Made by a program: the position numbers and the translations under genes
In this document: piece by piece, positions 1 to 6,491 of the stretch
Position numbering within the stretch: the stretch's first letter is position 1
How the letters are laid out: each line of letters begins with the position of its first letter
Origin: Thermodesulfobacteriota bacterium
GTDB lineage: Bacteria; Desulfobacterota; S145-22
Assembly: GCA_024763435.1 (NCBI GenBank)
Contig: JANTFN010000028.1
Span: 1-12,852 of the forward strand
Direction: 5' to 3'
Length of the DNA stretch: 12,852 nucleotides
The notes under the pieces: generated by a model
Seen by the model: the letters and a program-made list of their open reading frames with translations, nothing else
Databases searched by the model: none
Told to the model about the DNA's origin: nothing

Positions 1-1101
1 CTTCAAAAGCTGATTAAACTTTGATGTTGTGATTTTCGCGTGCCCGCGCCTTTCTATTTTAATGGCGGTATCCAGGACCTTTTCCGCCCTTTTCCCGGTA
101 AGGGCGGAAAGGGAAACCACCGGCGCGAAGGAAAAGAAGGGGAGGTCCATGTGAAGCCTTTCAACAAAGGTCTTGAAAGTTGCGGTTTCCTTTTCAATCA
201 AGTCCCATTTATTCAGCGCGACGAGCGCGCCCCGGCCTTTCTGAACAATGAGATCGGCAATTTTAGCGTCCTGGTCAGAGACATTCCGGGTCGCGTCCAG
301 AACCAGGACCGCGACGTCACAACGGTCAATACTCGCAATGGCAGAAACCACGGCGTAGCGTTCCATTTTTTGGGATATCCGGCTTTTCCGCCGAATGCCG
401 GCTGTATCAATCAATGTAACAGGCACACCCTGGTAGGTCAGGGTGGTGTCAATGGCGTCGCGTGTTGTCCCCGCTACGTCAGAAACGATGCTTCTCTCCT
501 GACCGATAAGGATGTTAACCAGAGAGGACTTCCCCGTATTTGGACGTCCAACAATGGCAAGATGGAGTCCGCCGCCCTTTTTTTCTTTGGGTGAAAATCC
601 TTCCAGGGACGGGAAGACATCCCGAAGCAAGTCATCAATTCCCCTGCCGTGGAGGGCCGAAACAGCGTACAGAGGTTCAAATCCGAGGGCATAGAAATCA
701 AACAACCTGTCTTCGTGTTTCGGGTCATCCACTTTATTGACCAACAGAAAGACCGGCTTCCTCGTTTTCTTCAGCATGAGAGCCAGGTCCCGATCATCCG
801 GCGCAAGGCCGCCTTTCCCGTCCACGACAAGAAAAAGGATGTCCGCTTCCTCGATGGCCATCTGGCATTGTATCTGGACCTGTCTGCGTGTCTGCTCATC
901 GGGATTGGGCTCGAAACCGCCGGTATCGATAAGCGTAACAGGCATGATATCATCCAGGATGGCCTCGCCGTAATTGCGGTCGCGCGTCACGCCCGGAATA
1001 TCTTCAACCACCGCTTTTTTCCGCCGCATGAAGCGGTTAAACAGGCTTGATTTCCCCACGTTGGGACGTCCAACGATCGCTATGATAGGGTTTCTGTTCA
1101 T
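1..1101 (-). CDS. der: Ribosome biogenesis GTPase Der (EngA), C-terminus cut by window edge
   Basis: Der is an essential GTPase with two tandem G domains that acts in late 50S ribosomal subunit assembly. I translated 367 codons without a stop. G domain 1 starts IIAIVGRPNVGKSS, with IPGVTRD (G2), DTGG (G3), NKVD (G4) and SAL (G5). G domain 2 follows a short KEKKGGG linker: LAIVGRPNTGKSS, AGTTRD, DTAG, NKWD, SAL. The frame ends inside the KH-like domain at KITTSKFNQLLK, so I estimate about 70 residues lie beyond the window. This is an edge truncation, not a pseudogene. I chose the ATG at 1101 because a good promoter ends at 1127, which leaves a short leader with GGAA about 13 bases upstream. 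An in-frame ATG at 1116 would be nearly leaderless, and a GTG at 1140 lies inside the promoter. Identity is very secure; the start is moderately secure. Confidence 0.97.
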   Translation of the reverse strand, partial: MNRNPIIAIVGRPNVGKSSLFNRFMRRKKAVVEDIPGVTRDRNYGEAILDDIMPVTLIDTGGFEPNPDEQTRRQVQIQCQMAIEEADILFLVVDGKGGLAPDDRDLALMLKKTRKPVFLLVNKVDDPKHEDRLFDFYALGFEPLYAVSALHGRGIDDLLRDVFPSLEGFSPKEKKGGGLHLAIVGRPNTGKSSLVNILIGQERSIVSDVAGTTRDAIDTTLTYQGVPVTLIDTAGIRRKSRISQKMERYAVVSAIASIDRCDVAVLVLDATRNVSDQDAKIADLIVQKGRGALVALNKWDLIEKETATFKTFVERLHMDLPFFSFAPVVSLSALTGKRAEKVLDTAIKIERRGHAKITTSKFNQLLK

Positions 1102-1126
1102 AAAAGATATTTCCATGGCTTGGAGG

Positions 1127-1155
1127 CTTATAACATACACCCTTGCTCTTATCAA
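1127..1155 (-). promoter_or_regulatory. Candidate sigma-70 promoter for der
   Basis: On the minus strand, TTGATA (1155-1150) and TATAAG (1132-1127) are separated by exactly 17 bp. A TG dinucleotide one base before the -10 gives an extended -10. Each hexamer matches consensus at 5 of 6 positions. Transcription would start near 1120, about 20 bases before the der ATG at 1101. The element lies in the 108-bp gap after the FapA-like gene, so der probably has its own promoter besides any read-through. No T-tailed hairpin separates the two genes. Confidence 0.6.
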
Positions 1156-1209
1156 AAGGGCGCCGTTTGATGGCTTCCGGAAACAGGAATGAAGATTAAG
1201 TGGGTCTTA

Positions 1210-3462
1210 TCAGCCTGAAGGCTCCGAGTCATCATCTTCGATAACCGAAATAGCTATCTTGCGACCACCGCCGAAATGCCTTTCCTCTTTGAAAAAAACG
1301 TGTTTTCTCGGCGAGTCAAGGGTCAGTGAGCTGTTGGGCCCCGTGACCATATTTTGAGCATAGATCGTCCCCTGTACAATAAGGGCTGCGGGGGCTGTTT
1401 TCCGAAAAGCCCATTCTTCAAGGGCCTTGAGATCTGCCTGTATTGATTCAATACGGGCATTGATATTCCGGATCTCTTTATGGGCCCTGGCAACTTGTTC
1501 CACAATAATATCCTGTTGCTCAAGACGATTTTCCAGGGTTTTTTCAATATTGGCAATTTTCACGCCGAGACGCTGCGCCTCTAACTGGACCTCTGCCTGT
1601 TTATCCCTGTTGCCGCCCGCTTCCTCAAGGCTGCGCGCCAGGGCTGCGCTTTTCCGCTGCTCAGCCATTGCACGGTCCTGCGTTTGAGCAAGGGTGCCAA
1701 TTTCCCCTTCGATAGCCTTTGACTGATTCCGTAATTGTTGAACCGTCTCTTCCAGCGTTGTCCGCTCTTCCTCAAAGTCTGCAATTTCCTGCCCGCGCGC
1801 TTCTATCTTTTTTTCACAGGCGCTGTTATCACTGATACCAATGACGCTGGGATTGGCCTTATCAGACCCAACATCCATCACTTCCGTCCCCGTGTAAGCA
1901 GTGATGCGGGAGTTAAGAATATCTCCCTTACGGATCAGGAGCGCCCCGCCAGCTTCAATCTCCGAATCAATGATTTCCTGCTCAACCACGACATCTCCAA
2001 GGGCGTAAATGCGGGCCTGGTGAACATACCGGCACCTCACGTTTCCATCCGCGTAGATAGTCGCGCCAATAATACCGCCCGTGACAAGGACATTTCCAAG
2101 GGCATGAATGTCGGCCTTGAGGATTTCTTTAGCAACAAGGCTGCCACATTTCAGGGAGCACTTGTCAGGAATTGCCCCGGAAAATTCGACGCGCCCTTCT
2201 ACATCGACAGGGGTGTTTTCGCAATCGGAGTCTTCGGTCAGATGAATCAGGGGAAAAACGAAGAGCCGGCCATAGGCGGAACGCTCTGGAAACCCATCCC
2301 GGGTAGCAAGGACGCTGCATCCGTCACCTGATACCTCACAGCCGGAACCGCATAAAAAATGAATATCCGCTTTCTGTGCCGGGAGAATTTCCCTTCCGTA
2401 AACATCTGTCCCGTAATATTCAAGCGTTCCCTTTTCGAGTTTCGCAACGCAATCCCCGGCCTTCAGTTGGTCCTCTTCCCTGGCAGCCGTGAAATCCATG
2501 GCACTCCCCTGCTTGTAAGGTTCGATTCTCAGGGGGTCTGTATCAAAATGAAAGGCAACCTTTAACGAACCGGTGCCCTTCGGAGGAGACCCCTCGGCAA
2601 CCGGCCAGGGCTTGGGAACCCCTGACAGATGGTCTAAAAACGATTGAATCTCTTCGTCGTCTTTAATGCCGTAACAAACCCCTTTGGAGACAAGACGTGC
2701 TTTGATCTGTTCAAGGGTAACCTGCGGGGAAGAAAGAAAAAGTGTCGCAAGCATCCCGTCCCCGGAAACTTCCAGTTGTATCTCCTGATTTTCTTCCCCC
2801 TCCGACGGTTGCTCTGCTGGGAATGGCGCGGGCTGGTGAGAAGAATCCTCCGGCACTTTTAACCTGTCCTGCAGTTTAAGGAGGGCGTCTCGCTGATTTT
2901 CCGTAAGGGTGCCCTGCCTGACAAGAATATCTCCCACGGCAAGAACCTTTTTCGATTCAAGAAATGTTTTCTTTTGTCTTTCAAGGGCCTTATCAAGTTC
3001 CTCTCTTGAGGAAAACCCGTTGCTCAGGGCCAATTCACCAAACCTCTGATCAAGGGTCCGCGTCTCCCGCATCTGCTGCACGGAAAGGAGAAAATCCCGC
3101 TGATTTCCGGTAAGCATACCAAGATCGACAAGGATTTGACCTAAATAGCAGGTTTCACCAGCGGCATTTTTCTTTTTTTTAACAGCAAGGGCCTCGGAGA
3201 GCTGCTCGTTGGTAATGTATTTAAACTTCACGGCAAGCTTACCGAAAACAAGCAGAGAATCTGCCGAAGAAATTGTACTCGCAGGTGATGGTGGCGCGGT
3301 TTCAGCTGTTCCCGGCGCGGGGGAAGGACTTTTAGATTGAAATGACAGGGTAAATCTGTTCCCGCAGGACTTGCAAATCACGGTTTTTCCCTCGAGGTGC
3401 CGCGGCGCGCGGTACCTTGCCTGGCAGGAAGGGCAGACAACAATATGAGATGGCGACGTCAC
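1210..3462 (-). CDS. FapA/DUF342-family protein with N-terminal zinc finger and coiled coil
   Basis: The 750-residue protein has these parts in order. Residues 7-40 form an MJ0042-like zinc ribbon, with CxxC pairs C10/C13 and C30/C33. Residues 42-68 are a Ser/Pro/Ala-rich linker. Residues 70-130 and 139-203 are two copies of a helical unit (FGKLAVKFKYITNEQL and FGELALSNGFSSREEL), each followed by LGQILVDLGMLT- or VGDILVRQGTLT-like segments. This unit resembles the N-terminal module of GspE/MshE ATPases. Residues 226-545 form a FapA (DUF342) region with glycine-spaced short strands (for example VEGRVEFSGAIPD and GGIIGATIYADGNV) typical of a right-handed beta helix. Residues 550-685 are a heptad-rich coiled coil, followed by a short acidic tail. 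No signal peptide or membrane segment is visible. FapA proteins are linked to flagellar or cell-envelope functions in other bacteria, but no flagellar gene is nearby, so the role is unknown. The GTG at 3462 is the only usable start: an in-frame TAA lies seven codons upstream, and the overlapping ATG reads straight into TGA. Confidence 0.85.
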   Translation of the reverse strand: MTSPSHIVVCPSCQARYRAPRHLEGKTVICKSCGNRFTLSFQSKSPSPAPGTAETAPPSPASTISSADSLLVFGKLAVKFKYITNEQLSEALAVKKKKNAAGETCYLGQILVDLGMLTGNQRDFLLSVQQMRETRTLDQRFGELALSNGFSSREELDKALERQKKTFLESKKVLAVGDILVRQGTLTENQRDALLKLQDRLKVPEDSSHQPAPFPAEQPSEGEENQEIQLEVSGDGMLATLFLSSPQVTLEQIKARLVSKGVCYGIKDDEEIQSFLDHLSGVPKPWPVAEGSPPKGTGSLKVAFHFDTDPLRIEPYKQGSAMDFTAAREEDQLKAGDCVAKLEKGTLEYYGTDVYGREILPAQKADIHFLCGSGCEVSGDGCSVLATRDGFPERSAYGRLFVFPLIHLTEDSDCENTPVDVEGRVEFSGAIPDKCSLKCGSLVAKEILKADIHALGNVLVTGGIIGATIYADGNVRCRYVHQARIYALGDVVVEQEIIDSEIEAGGALLIRKGDILNSRITAYTGTEVMDVGSDKANPSVIGISDNSACEKKIEARGQEIADFEEERTTLEETVQQLRNQSKAIEGEIGTLAQTQDRAMAEQRKSAALARSLEEAGGNRDKQAEVQLEAQRLGVKIANIEKTLENRLEQQDIIVEQVARAHKEIRNINARIESIQADLKALEEWAFRKTAPAALIVQGTIYAQNMVTGPNSSLTLDSPRKHVFFKEERHFGGGRKIAISVIEDDDSEPSG

Positions 3463-3466
3463 ATTC

Positions 3467-3496
3467 TTACCCTGTAAATTTAAAATGTAATGCCAC
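3467..3496 (-). CDS. Possible nine-residue leader ORF coupled to the FapA-like gene
   Basis: The sequence AAAAAAGGAG ends six bases before a GTG at 3496. That GTG opens a nine-codon frame (MALHFKFTG) ending with TAA at 3467, only four bases before the GTG start of the FapA-like gene and in a different frame. This Shine-Dalgarno is much better than the AGGG serving the main gene, which suggests ribosomes load here and reinitiate downstream. The peptide itself shows no family resemblance. It could instead be a chance GTG near a purine-rich tract. Confidence 0.35.
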   Translation of the reverse strand: MALHFKFTG

Positions 3497-3591
3497 TGTC
3501 GGCTCCTTTTTTAAGGGTGGCGGGAAGGACTTCTAAAAAATAAACCCGCGAGAAAAACTTTAAAACACCAATACCCGCCTTTTCTTCTTAT

Positions 3592-3621
3592 ATTATTAAC
3601 AGATAGCAGGCCCGCTGTAAA
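3592..3621 (-). promoter_or_regulatory. Candidate promoter for the FapA-like gene
   Basis: On the minus strand, TTTACA (3621-3616) and AATAAT (3597-3592) are 18 bp apart, each matching sigma-70 consensus at 5 of 6 positions. Transcription would begin near 3585, giving a leader of about 120 bases that contains the nine-codon ORF. The surrounding DNA is AT-rich, so a chance match is possible. Confidence 0.4.
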
Positions 3622-3712
3622 TCCCTGATCCTGTCCGGAACAGGGTTAGCGGACAACCGTGGCAAGGTCGTAAAATCAGACACAGATTTTTATGGGTTCC
3701 CCGATTTGCCTT
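3622..3712. other. Intergenic sequence after rdgB, with a small inverted repeat
   Basis: This is the rdgB-proximal part of the 250-bp gap. CCTGT at 3630-3634 and ACAGG at 3640-3644 form a five-base-pair hairpin with a five-base loop. It is not followed by a T run on either strand, so it is not a convincing intrinsic terminator. I see no ORF, tRNA or repeat here. Whether rdgB transcription stops here or continues into the FapA-like gene cannot be told from sequence. Confidence 0.3.
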
Positions 3713-4312
3713 TTACCGGCGAAAAATCGTTTCACGTAGCGCGGCAAGCGCCCTGGCGCGATGGCTGGTCCGCATTTTTTCCTCGAAAGACAGCTCGGCC
3801 ATGGTCCGTTTCATGTCCGACAGAAAAAAAACAGGGTCATACCCAAAACCGCCTGTTCCTTTTGGCGCCTGGATAATCAGGCCCTTGCAAACACCTTCCG
3901 CCGTAAGCCGGCGACCCGCTTTCCCATGAGCGAGGACAACGACACACCTGAAAAGAGCCGTCCTTTTTTCGGGGGGGATTGCCTGAAGATCGGAAAGAAG
4001 CTTCAGATTGTTTTCCGCGTCTGTCGCGTTTTCTCCCGCGAAGCGGGAAGAAAAAATGCCCGGTCCGCCCCCAAGCGCGTCGACCTCAAGCCCCGAATCG
4101 TCAGCGAGAATCCAGCCGTTCCAGAAATCCGCCGCGGTCGATACCTTGATAAGGGCGTTTTCAAGATAACCAGCGCCCGTTTCCTCCGGAGAAACAGCAA
4201 TATCCGCTTCTTTAAGCGAGAGGATAGGATCAAAAATGCCTTTCAGCGCATCTTTAATTTCAAGGATTTTTCCCTGATTATTGGAGGCTGCAAGGAGTTT
4301 TGGAAGTTTCAT
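3713..4312 (-). CDS. rdgB: ITP/XTP/dITP pyrophosphatase (RdgB/HAM1 family)
   Basis: This enzyme hydrolyses dITP, ITP and XTP to their monophosphates plus pyrophosphate, keeping deaminated purines out of DNA and RNA. The 199-residue protein is the normal length for the family and has its motifs in order. SNNQGK at 10-15 is the substrate-binding loop. ADDSGLEVDAL at 70-80 includes the catalytic Asp72. GGFGYDPVF at 154-162 contacts the base and triphosphate, and SHRARAL at 183-189 is the C-terminal signature. The ATG overlaps the rph stop as ATGA, and no Shine-Dalgarno lies at normal spacing, so translation is probably coupled to rph. An rph-rdgB pairing is common in bacteria, and the products are both nucleotide or RNA quality enzymes. 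Nothing looks broken. Confidence 0.96.
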   Translation of the reverse strand: MKLPKLLAASNNQGKILEIKDALKGIFDPILSLKEADIAVSPEETGAGYLENALIKVSTAADFWNGWILADDSGLEVDALGGGPGIFSSRFAGENATDAENNLKLLSDLQAIPPEKRTALFRCVVVLAHGKAGRRLTAEGVCKGLIIQAPKGTGGFGYDPVFFLSDMKRTMAELSFEEKMRTSHRARALAALRETIFRR

Positions 4313-5034
4313 GCCGGGAGCCCAAGGGCCTCCTTTTGCAGTTGCGTGAGCCGCATAATTCCCTTTTCTCCGAGGGCAATCATCGCTTCGAGGTCCTTTC
4401 GACTGAAGGGATCCCCCTCGGCTGTCCCCTGAATTTCAACCAGCTTGCCCGTTTCAGTCATCACAAGGTTCAGATCCACCTCCGCCGAGGAATCTTCCTG
4501 ATAATTCAAATCAAGCCGGACCTCTCCCCTGACCATCCCGATACTAATCGCGGCAACCATTGACTTCATGGGAAACTCTCCAATAACCCCGAAGCCCTGG
4601 AGCGTCCTGAGGGCGTCGTACAGGGCGACACAGCCCCCCGTAATACAGGCCGTTCGTGTCCCGCCATCCGCCTGAATAACATCACAGTCCATCCAGATGG
4701 TTCGTTCTCCGAGCAGGGTCATATCCATGACTGACCGCAGGCTTCTGCCAATCAGCCGCTGTATTTCCATGGAACGGCCACTCGGTTTTTTCCCGGTGGA
4801 TTCGCGCCGGGTCCGTGTATTTGTGGCCCGGGGAAGCATGGCGTATTCCGCGGTAACCCATCCCTTGCCGGACCCGCGGAGAAACGGGGGAACCGTCTCT
4901 TCTATGGAAGCGGAACAGATAACGTGCGTGTCGCCAAATTTGACAAGCACGGACCCTTCCGCGTATTTGAGATAAGAACGCTCAAACGCGATGGGACGAA
5001 GCGTTTCAGGGGTTCTCCCGTCTGGTCTCATCAT
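4309..5034 (-). CDS. rph: Ribonuclease PH
   Basis: RNase PH is a phosphorolytic 3'-to-5' exoribonuclease that trims tRNA precursors, releasing nucleoside diphosphates. It works as a ring of six subunits. The 241-residue protein matches the usual length of about 240. Visible motifs are the N-terminal RPDGRTPETLRPI, GDTHVICSASIEE, AEYAMLPRATNTRTRRE, the phosphate-binding GGTRTA at 124-129, and LNYQEDSSAEVDLN. The last holds Asp181 and Asp187, which align with the paired catalytic aspartates of the family. AAAGGAG at 5050-5044 lies nine bases before the first ATG at 5034, which favours it over the second ATG three bases later. It starts 23 bp after the aminotransferase stop and overlaps rdgB by four bases, so the three form one operon. 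Confidence 0.97.
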   Translation of the reverse strand: MMRPDGRTPETLRPIAFERSYLKYAEGSVLVKFGDTHVICSASIEETVPPFLRGSGKGWVTAEYAMLPRATNTRTRRESTGKKPSGRSMEIQRLIGRSLRSVMDMTLLGERTIWMDCDVIQADGGTRTACITGGCVALYDALRTLQGFGVIGEFPMKSMVAAISIGMVRGEVRLDLNYQEDSSAEVDLNLVMTETGKLVEIQGTAEGDPFSRKDLEAMIALGEKGIMRLTQLQKEALGLPA

Positions 5035-5057
5035 ATTTGTTTGCTCCTTTTAAGCTG

Positions 5058-6242
5058 TCAGGCCAGGTCTTCAATGGCCTTTTTAAAGCCATCAAGGGAT
5101 TTTTCGATAATTGAATTCCGGACGCAATAGGCCAGCCGAAAATAACCCGGTGTTCCAAAACCAGTTCCGGGAACAGCAAGAATATCATATTTTTTAAGGT
5201 GATTCACAAAGGCGACATCGTCACCGCCGGGGGCCTTTGGAAAAAGGTAGAAGGCCCCTTTCGGCTTGACAATCTCGTAGCCGAAAGCGGTCAGGGCGGG
5301 ATAGAACAGGTCCCGTTTTTCCTGGTATCCGGCGACATCCGCCGGTTCTTCCTGGAGATCCGCGACAACGCGCTGCATCAACGCCGGCGCGTTGACATAT
5401 CCGAGGATACGGTTGGTAAAGTTCGTGGCGGTCGCCAGGGCCTGTGCGTCAGTCGATTCCGGGTGAATCGCGATATAGCCAATCCGTTCCCCCGGAAGCG
5501 AGAGGTCCTTTGAGTGAGAAGTGATGAGAAGGGTGTCTTTATAAAACAGGCTGGGATAGGGAACTTCTGTCTTGTCAAAGGCGATCTTGCGATAGGGCTC
5601 GTCCGATATGAGATAAATGGCATGTCCCACTTTTTGAGAGGCCTTGACAAGAAGGTCACCGAGGGCCGTCAGGACTTCTTTGGGATAGACAACACCTGTT
5701 GGGTTATTCGGGGAATTGATAATCAAGGCCTTCGTCGCCGGCGTGATAGCGGCAGCCAGCTTTTCAAGGTCCGGGAGGAACGCCTCCGTGGTGGGAACCG
5801 GCTTCAGAATACCGCCATGGTTATCCGCGTAAACACCGTATTCAACAAAAAAAGGAGAAAGGGCCAGCACTTCATCGCCCGGATCCAGCAGGGCCTTCAG
5901 CGTAACGTTCAGCCCGCCCGCGGCGCCAACCGTCATGGTGATATGATTAAAGGCGTAGGGAAGTCCCGTCTGCGCTTTCAGGTAGGCCGCTATCTTTTCT
6001 CTTACCCCAACCAGGCCGCTGTTCGGCATATAGGCGTGAGTCCCCGGTGTGGTGTCTGCCGCGAGGAGGGCCTTCAATTTGTCCTCAAAGGCCTTGGGGG
6101 GTTCCGTAATGGGATTACCAAGTGTAAAGTCATAGACGTTTTCCGCGCCCTTTTCTTTTTTCAGCTGGGCGCCTTCTTCGAACATTTTACGTATCCAGGA
6201 TGATGCCTCCATCGCCTTCGAAATTTTTCTCGAAATCCCCAT
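5058..6242 (-). CDS. PLP-dependent aminotransferase, class I/II (fold type I)
   Basis: This is a cytosolic pyridoxal-phosphate aminotransferase of the aspartate-aminotransferase-like superfamily. In the 394-residue form, NSPNNPTG at 176-183 includes the cofactor-ring Asn. SDEPYRKI at 213-220 supplies Asp214 and Tyr217. SHSKDLSLPGERIGY at 242-256 carries the Schiff-base Lys245 and phosphate-binding Arg253. YFRLAY near 367-372 provides Arg369, which should bind the substrate carboxylate. The substrate cannot be told from sequence; aspartate, branched-chain or other amino acids are all possible. I start at the ATG at 6242, not at an in-frame ATG 16 codons upstream, because AAAGGAG lies six bases before 6242 and the upstream ATG falls inside the predicted promoter. 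It is the first gene of an operon with rph and rdgB. Family is certain; specificity is unknown. Confidence 0.93.
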   Translation of the reverse strand: MGISRKISKAMEASSWIRKMFEEGAQLKKEKGAENVYDFTLGNPITEPPKAFEDKLKALLAADTTPGTHAYMPNSGLVGVREKIAAYLKAQTGLPYAFNHITMTVGAAGGLNVTLKALLDPGDEVLALSPFFVEYGVYADNHGGILKPVPTTEAFLPDLEKLAAAITPATKALIINSPNNPTGVVYPKEVLTALGDLLVKASQKVGHAIYLISDEPYRKIAFDKTEVPYPSLFYKDTLLITSHSKDLSLPGERIGYIAIHPESTDAQALATATNFTNRILGYVNAPALMQRVVADLQEEPADVAGYQEKRDLFYPALTAFGYEIVKPKGAFYLFPKAPGGDDVAFVNHLKKYDILAVPGTGFGTPGYFRLAYCVRNSIIEKSLDGFKKAIEDLA

Positions 6243-6248
6243 GTTTTT

Positions 6249-6255
6249 CTCCTTT
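6249..6255 (-). promoter_or_regulatory. Strong ribosome binding site fixing the aminotransferase start
   Basis: AAAGGAG on the minus strand ends six bases before the ATG at 6242. It decides between this start and the upstream in-frame ATG at 6290, which has no comparable site. Confidence 0.8.
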
Positions 6256-6280
6256 GCCTGTTTTGTTAGTCTTTTCATGG

Positions 6281-6310
6281 CTTCTAACACAGGGGTTTTT
6301 CGTGTGTCAA
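6281..6310 (-). promoter_or_regulatory. Candidate promoter of the aminotransferase-rph-rdgB operon
   Basis: On the minus strand a perfect TTGACA (6310-6305) is followed after 18 bp by TAGAAG (6286-6281), which matches the -10 consensus at 4 of 6 positions. Transcription would start near 6274, giving a leader of about 32 bases with the Shine-Dalgarno at its end. It points away from nrdJ, so the 249-bp gap is a divergent promoter region. Confidence 0.55.
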
Positions 6311-6436
6311 GACGGACGGCTTCGCAGTTTACAGGACACAGGATAAAACCGGAAAAGAAAACCCGAAAACGCCAGGCTTACAGAGTCACTTTCAGCTTTT
6401 TTGCTGAACCCCTGAAAAACCGTCAATACTTGAATA

Positions 6437-6483
6437 TCCCAACATGTTGTGTTAAGAGAGTGAAAAATAACAATATATAGGGG
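6437..6483 (+). promoter_or_regulatory. Candidate tandem NrdR boxes upstream of nrdJ
   Basis: NrdR is an ATP-cone repressor of ribonucleotide reductase genes that usually binds two 16-bp boxes close to ACACWATATATWGTGT, about three helical turns apart. The segments 6437-6452 (TCCCAACATGTTGTGT) and 6468-6483 (TAACAATATATAGGGG) each match this remembered consensus at 12 of 16 positions. Their starts are 31 bp apart, the expected spacing. The second box contains a perfect core, CAATATATAG, and covers the nrdJ Shine-Dalgarno AGGGG (6479-6483). The first fills the spacer of a weak possible promoter (TTGAAT at 6430-6435, TAAGAG at 6453-6458). No nrdR gene is in the window. Boxes of this quality can occur by chance in AT-rich DNA; the spacing and position are what raise confidence. 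Confidence 0.5.
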
Positions 6484-6491
6484 TTGAACAA

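Noticed and set aside
1..1101. der as a broken gene, since no complete ORF is present
   Set aside because: The frame is open to the first base with every G motif in place; it is simply cut by the window edge.
1155..1175. Imperfect hairpin CAAACGGC/GCCCTTTTG after the FapA-like gene as a terminator
   Set aside because: It contains a mismatch, has a three-base loop and no T run, and overlaps the der -35 region.
3622..3712. A tRNA or small structured RNA in the rdgB/FapA gap
   Set aside because: Only one five-base-pair hairpin is visible; there is no cloverleaf, anticodon arm or T-loop motif.
6243..6290. A 16-residue N-terminal extension of the aminotransferase (ATG at 6290)
   Set aside because: No ribosome site before it, it lies within the predicted promoter, and AAAGGAG precedes the ATG at 6242.
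6243..6491. Cobalamin riboswitch upstream of the B12-dependent RNR
   Set aside because: I could not find the conserved B12-box core or the usual stem organisation in this 249-bp gap; NrdR-like boxes explain the site better.
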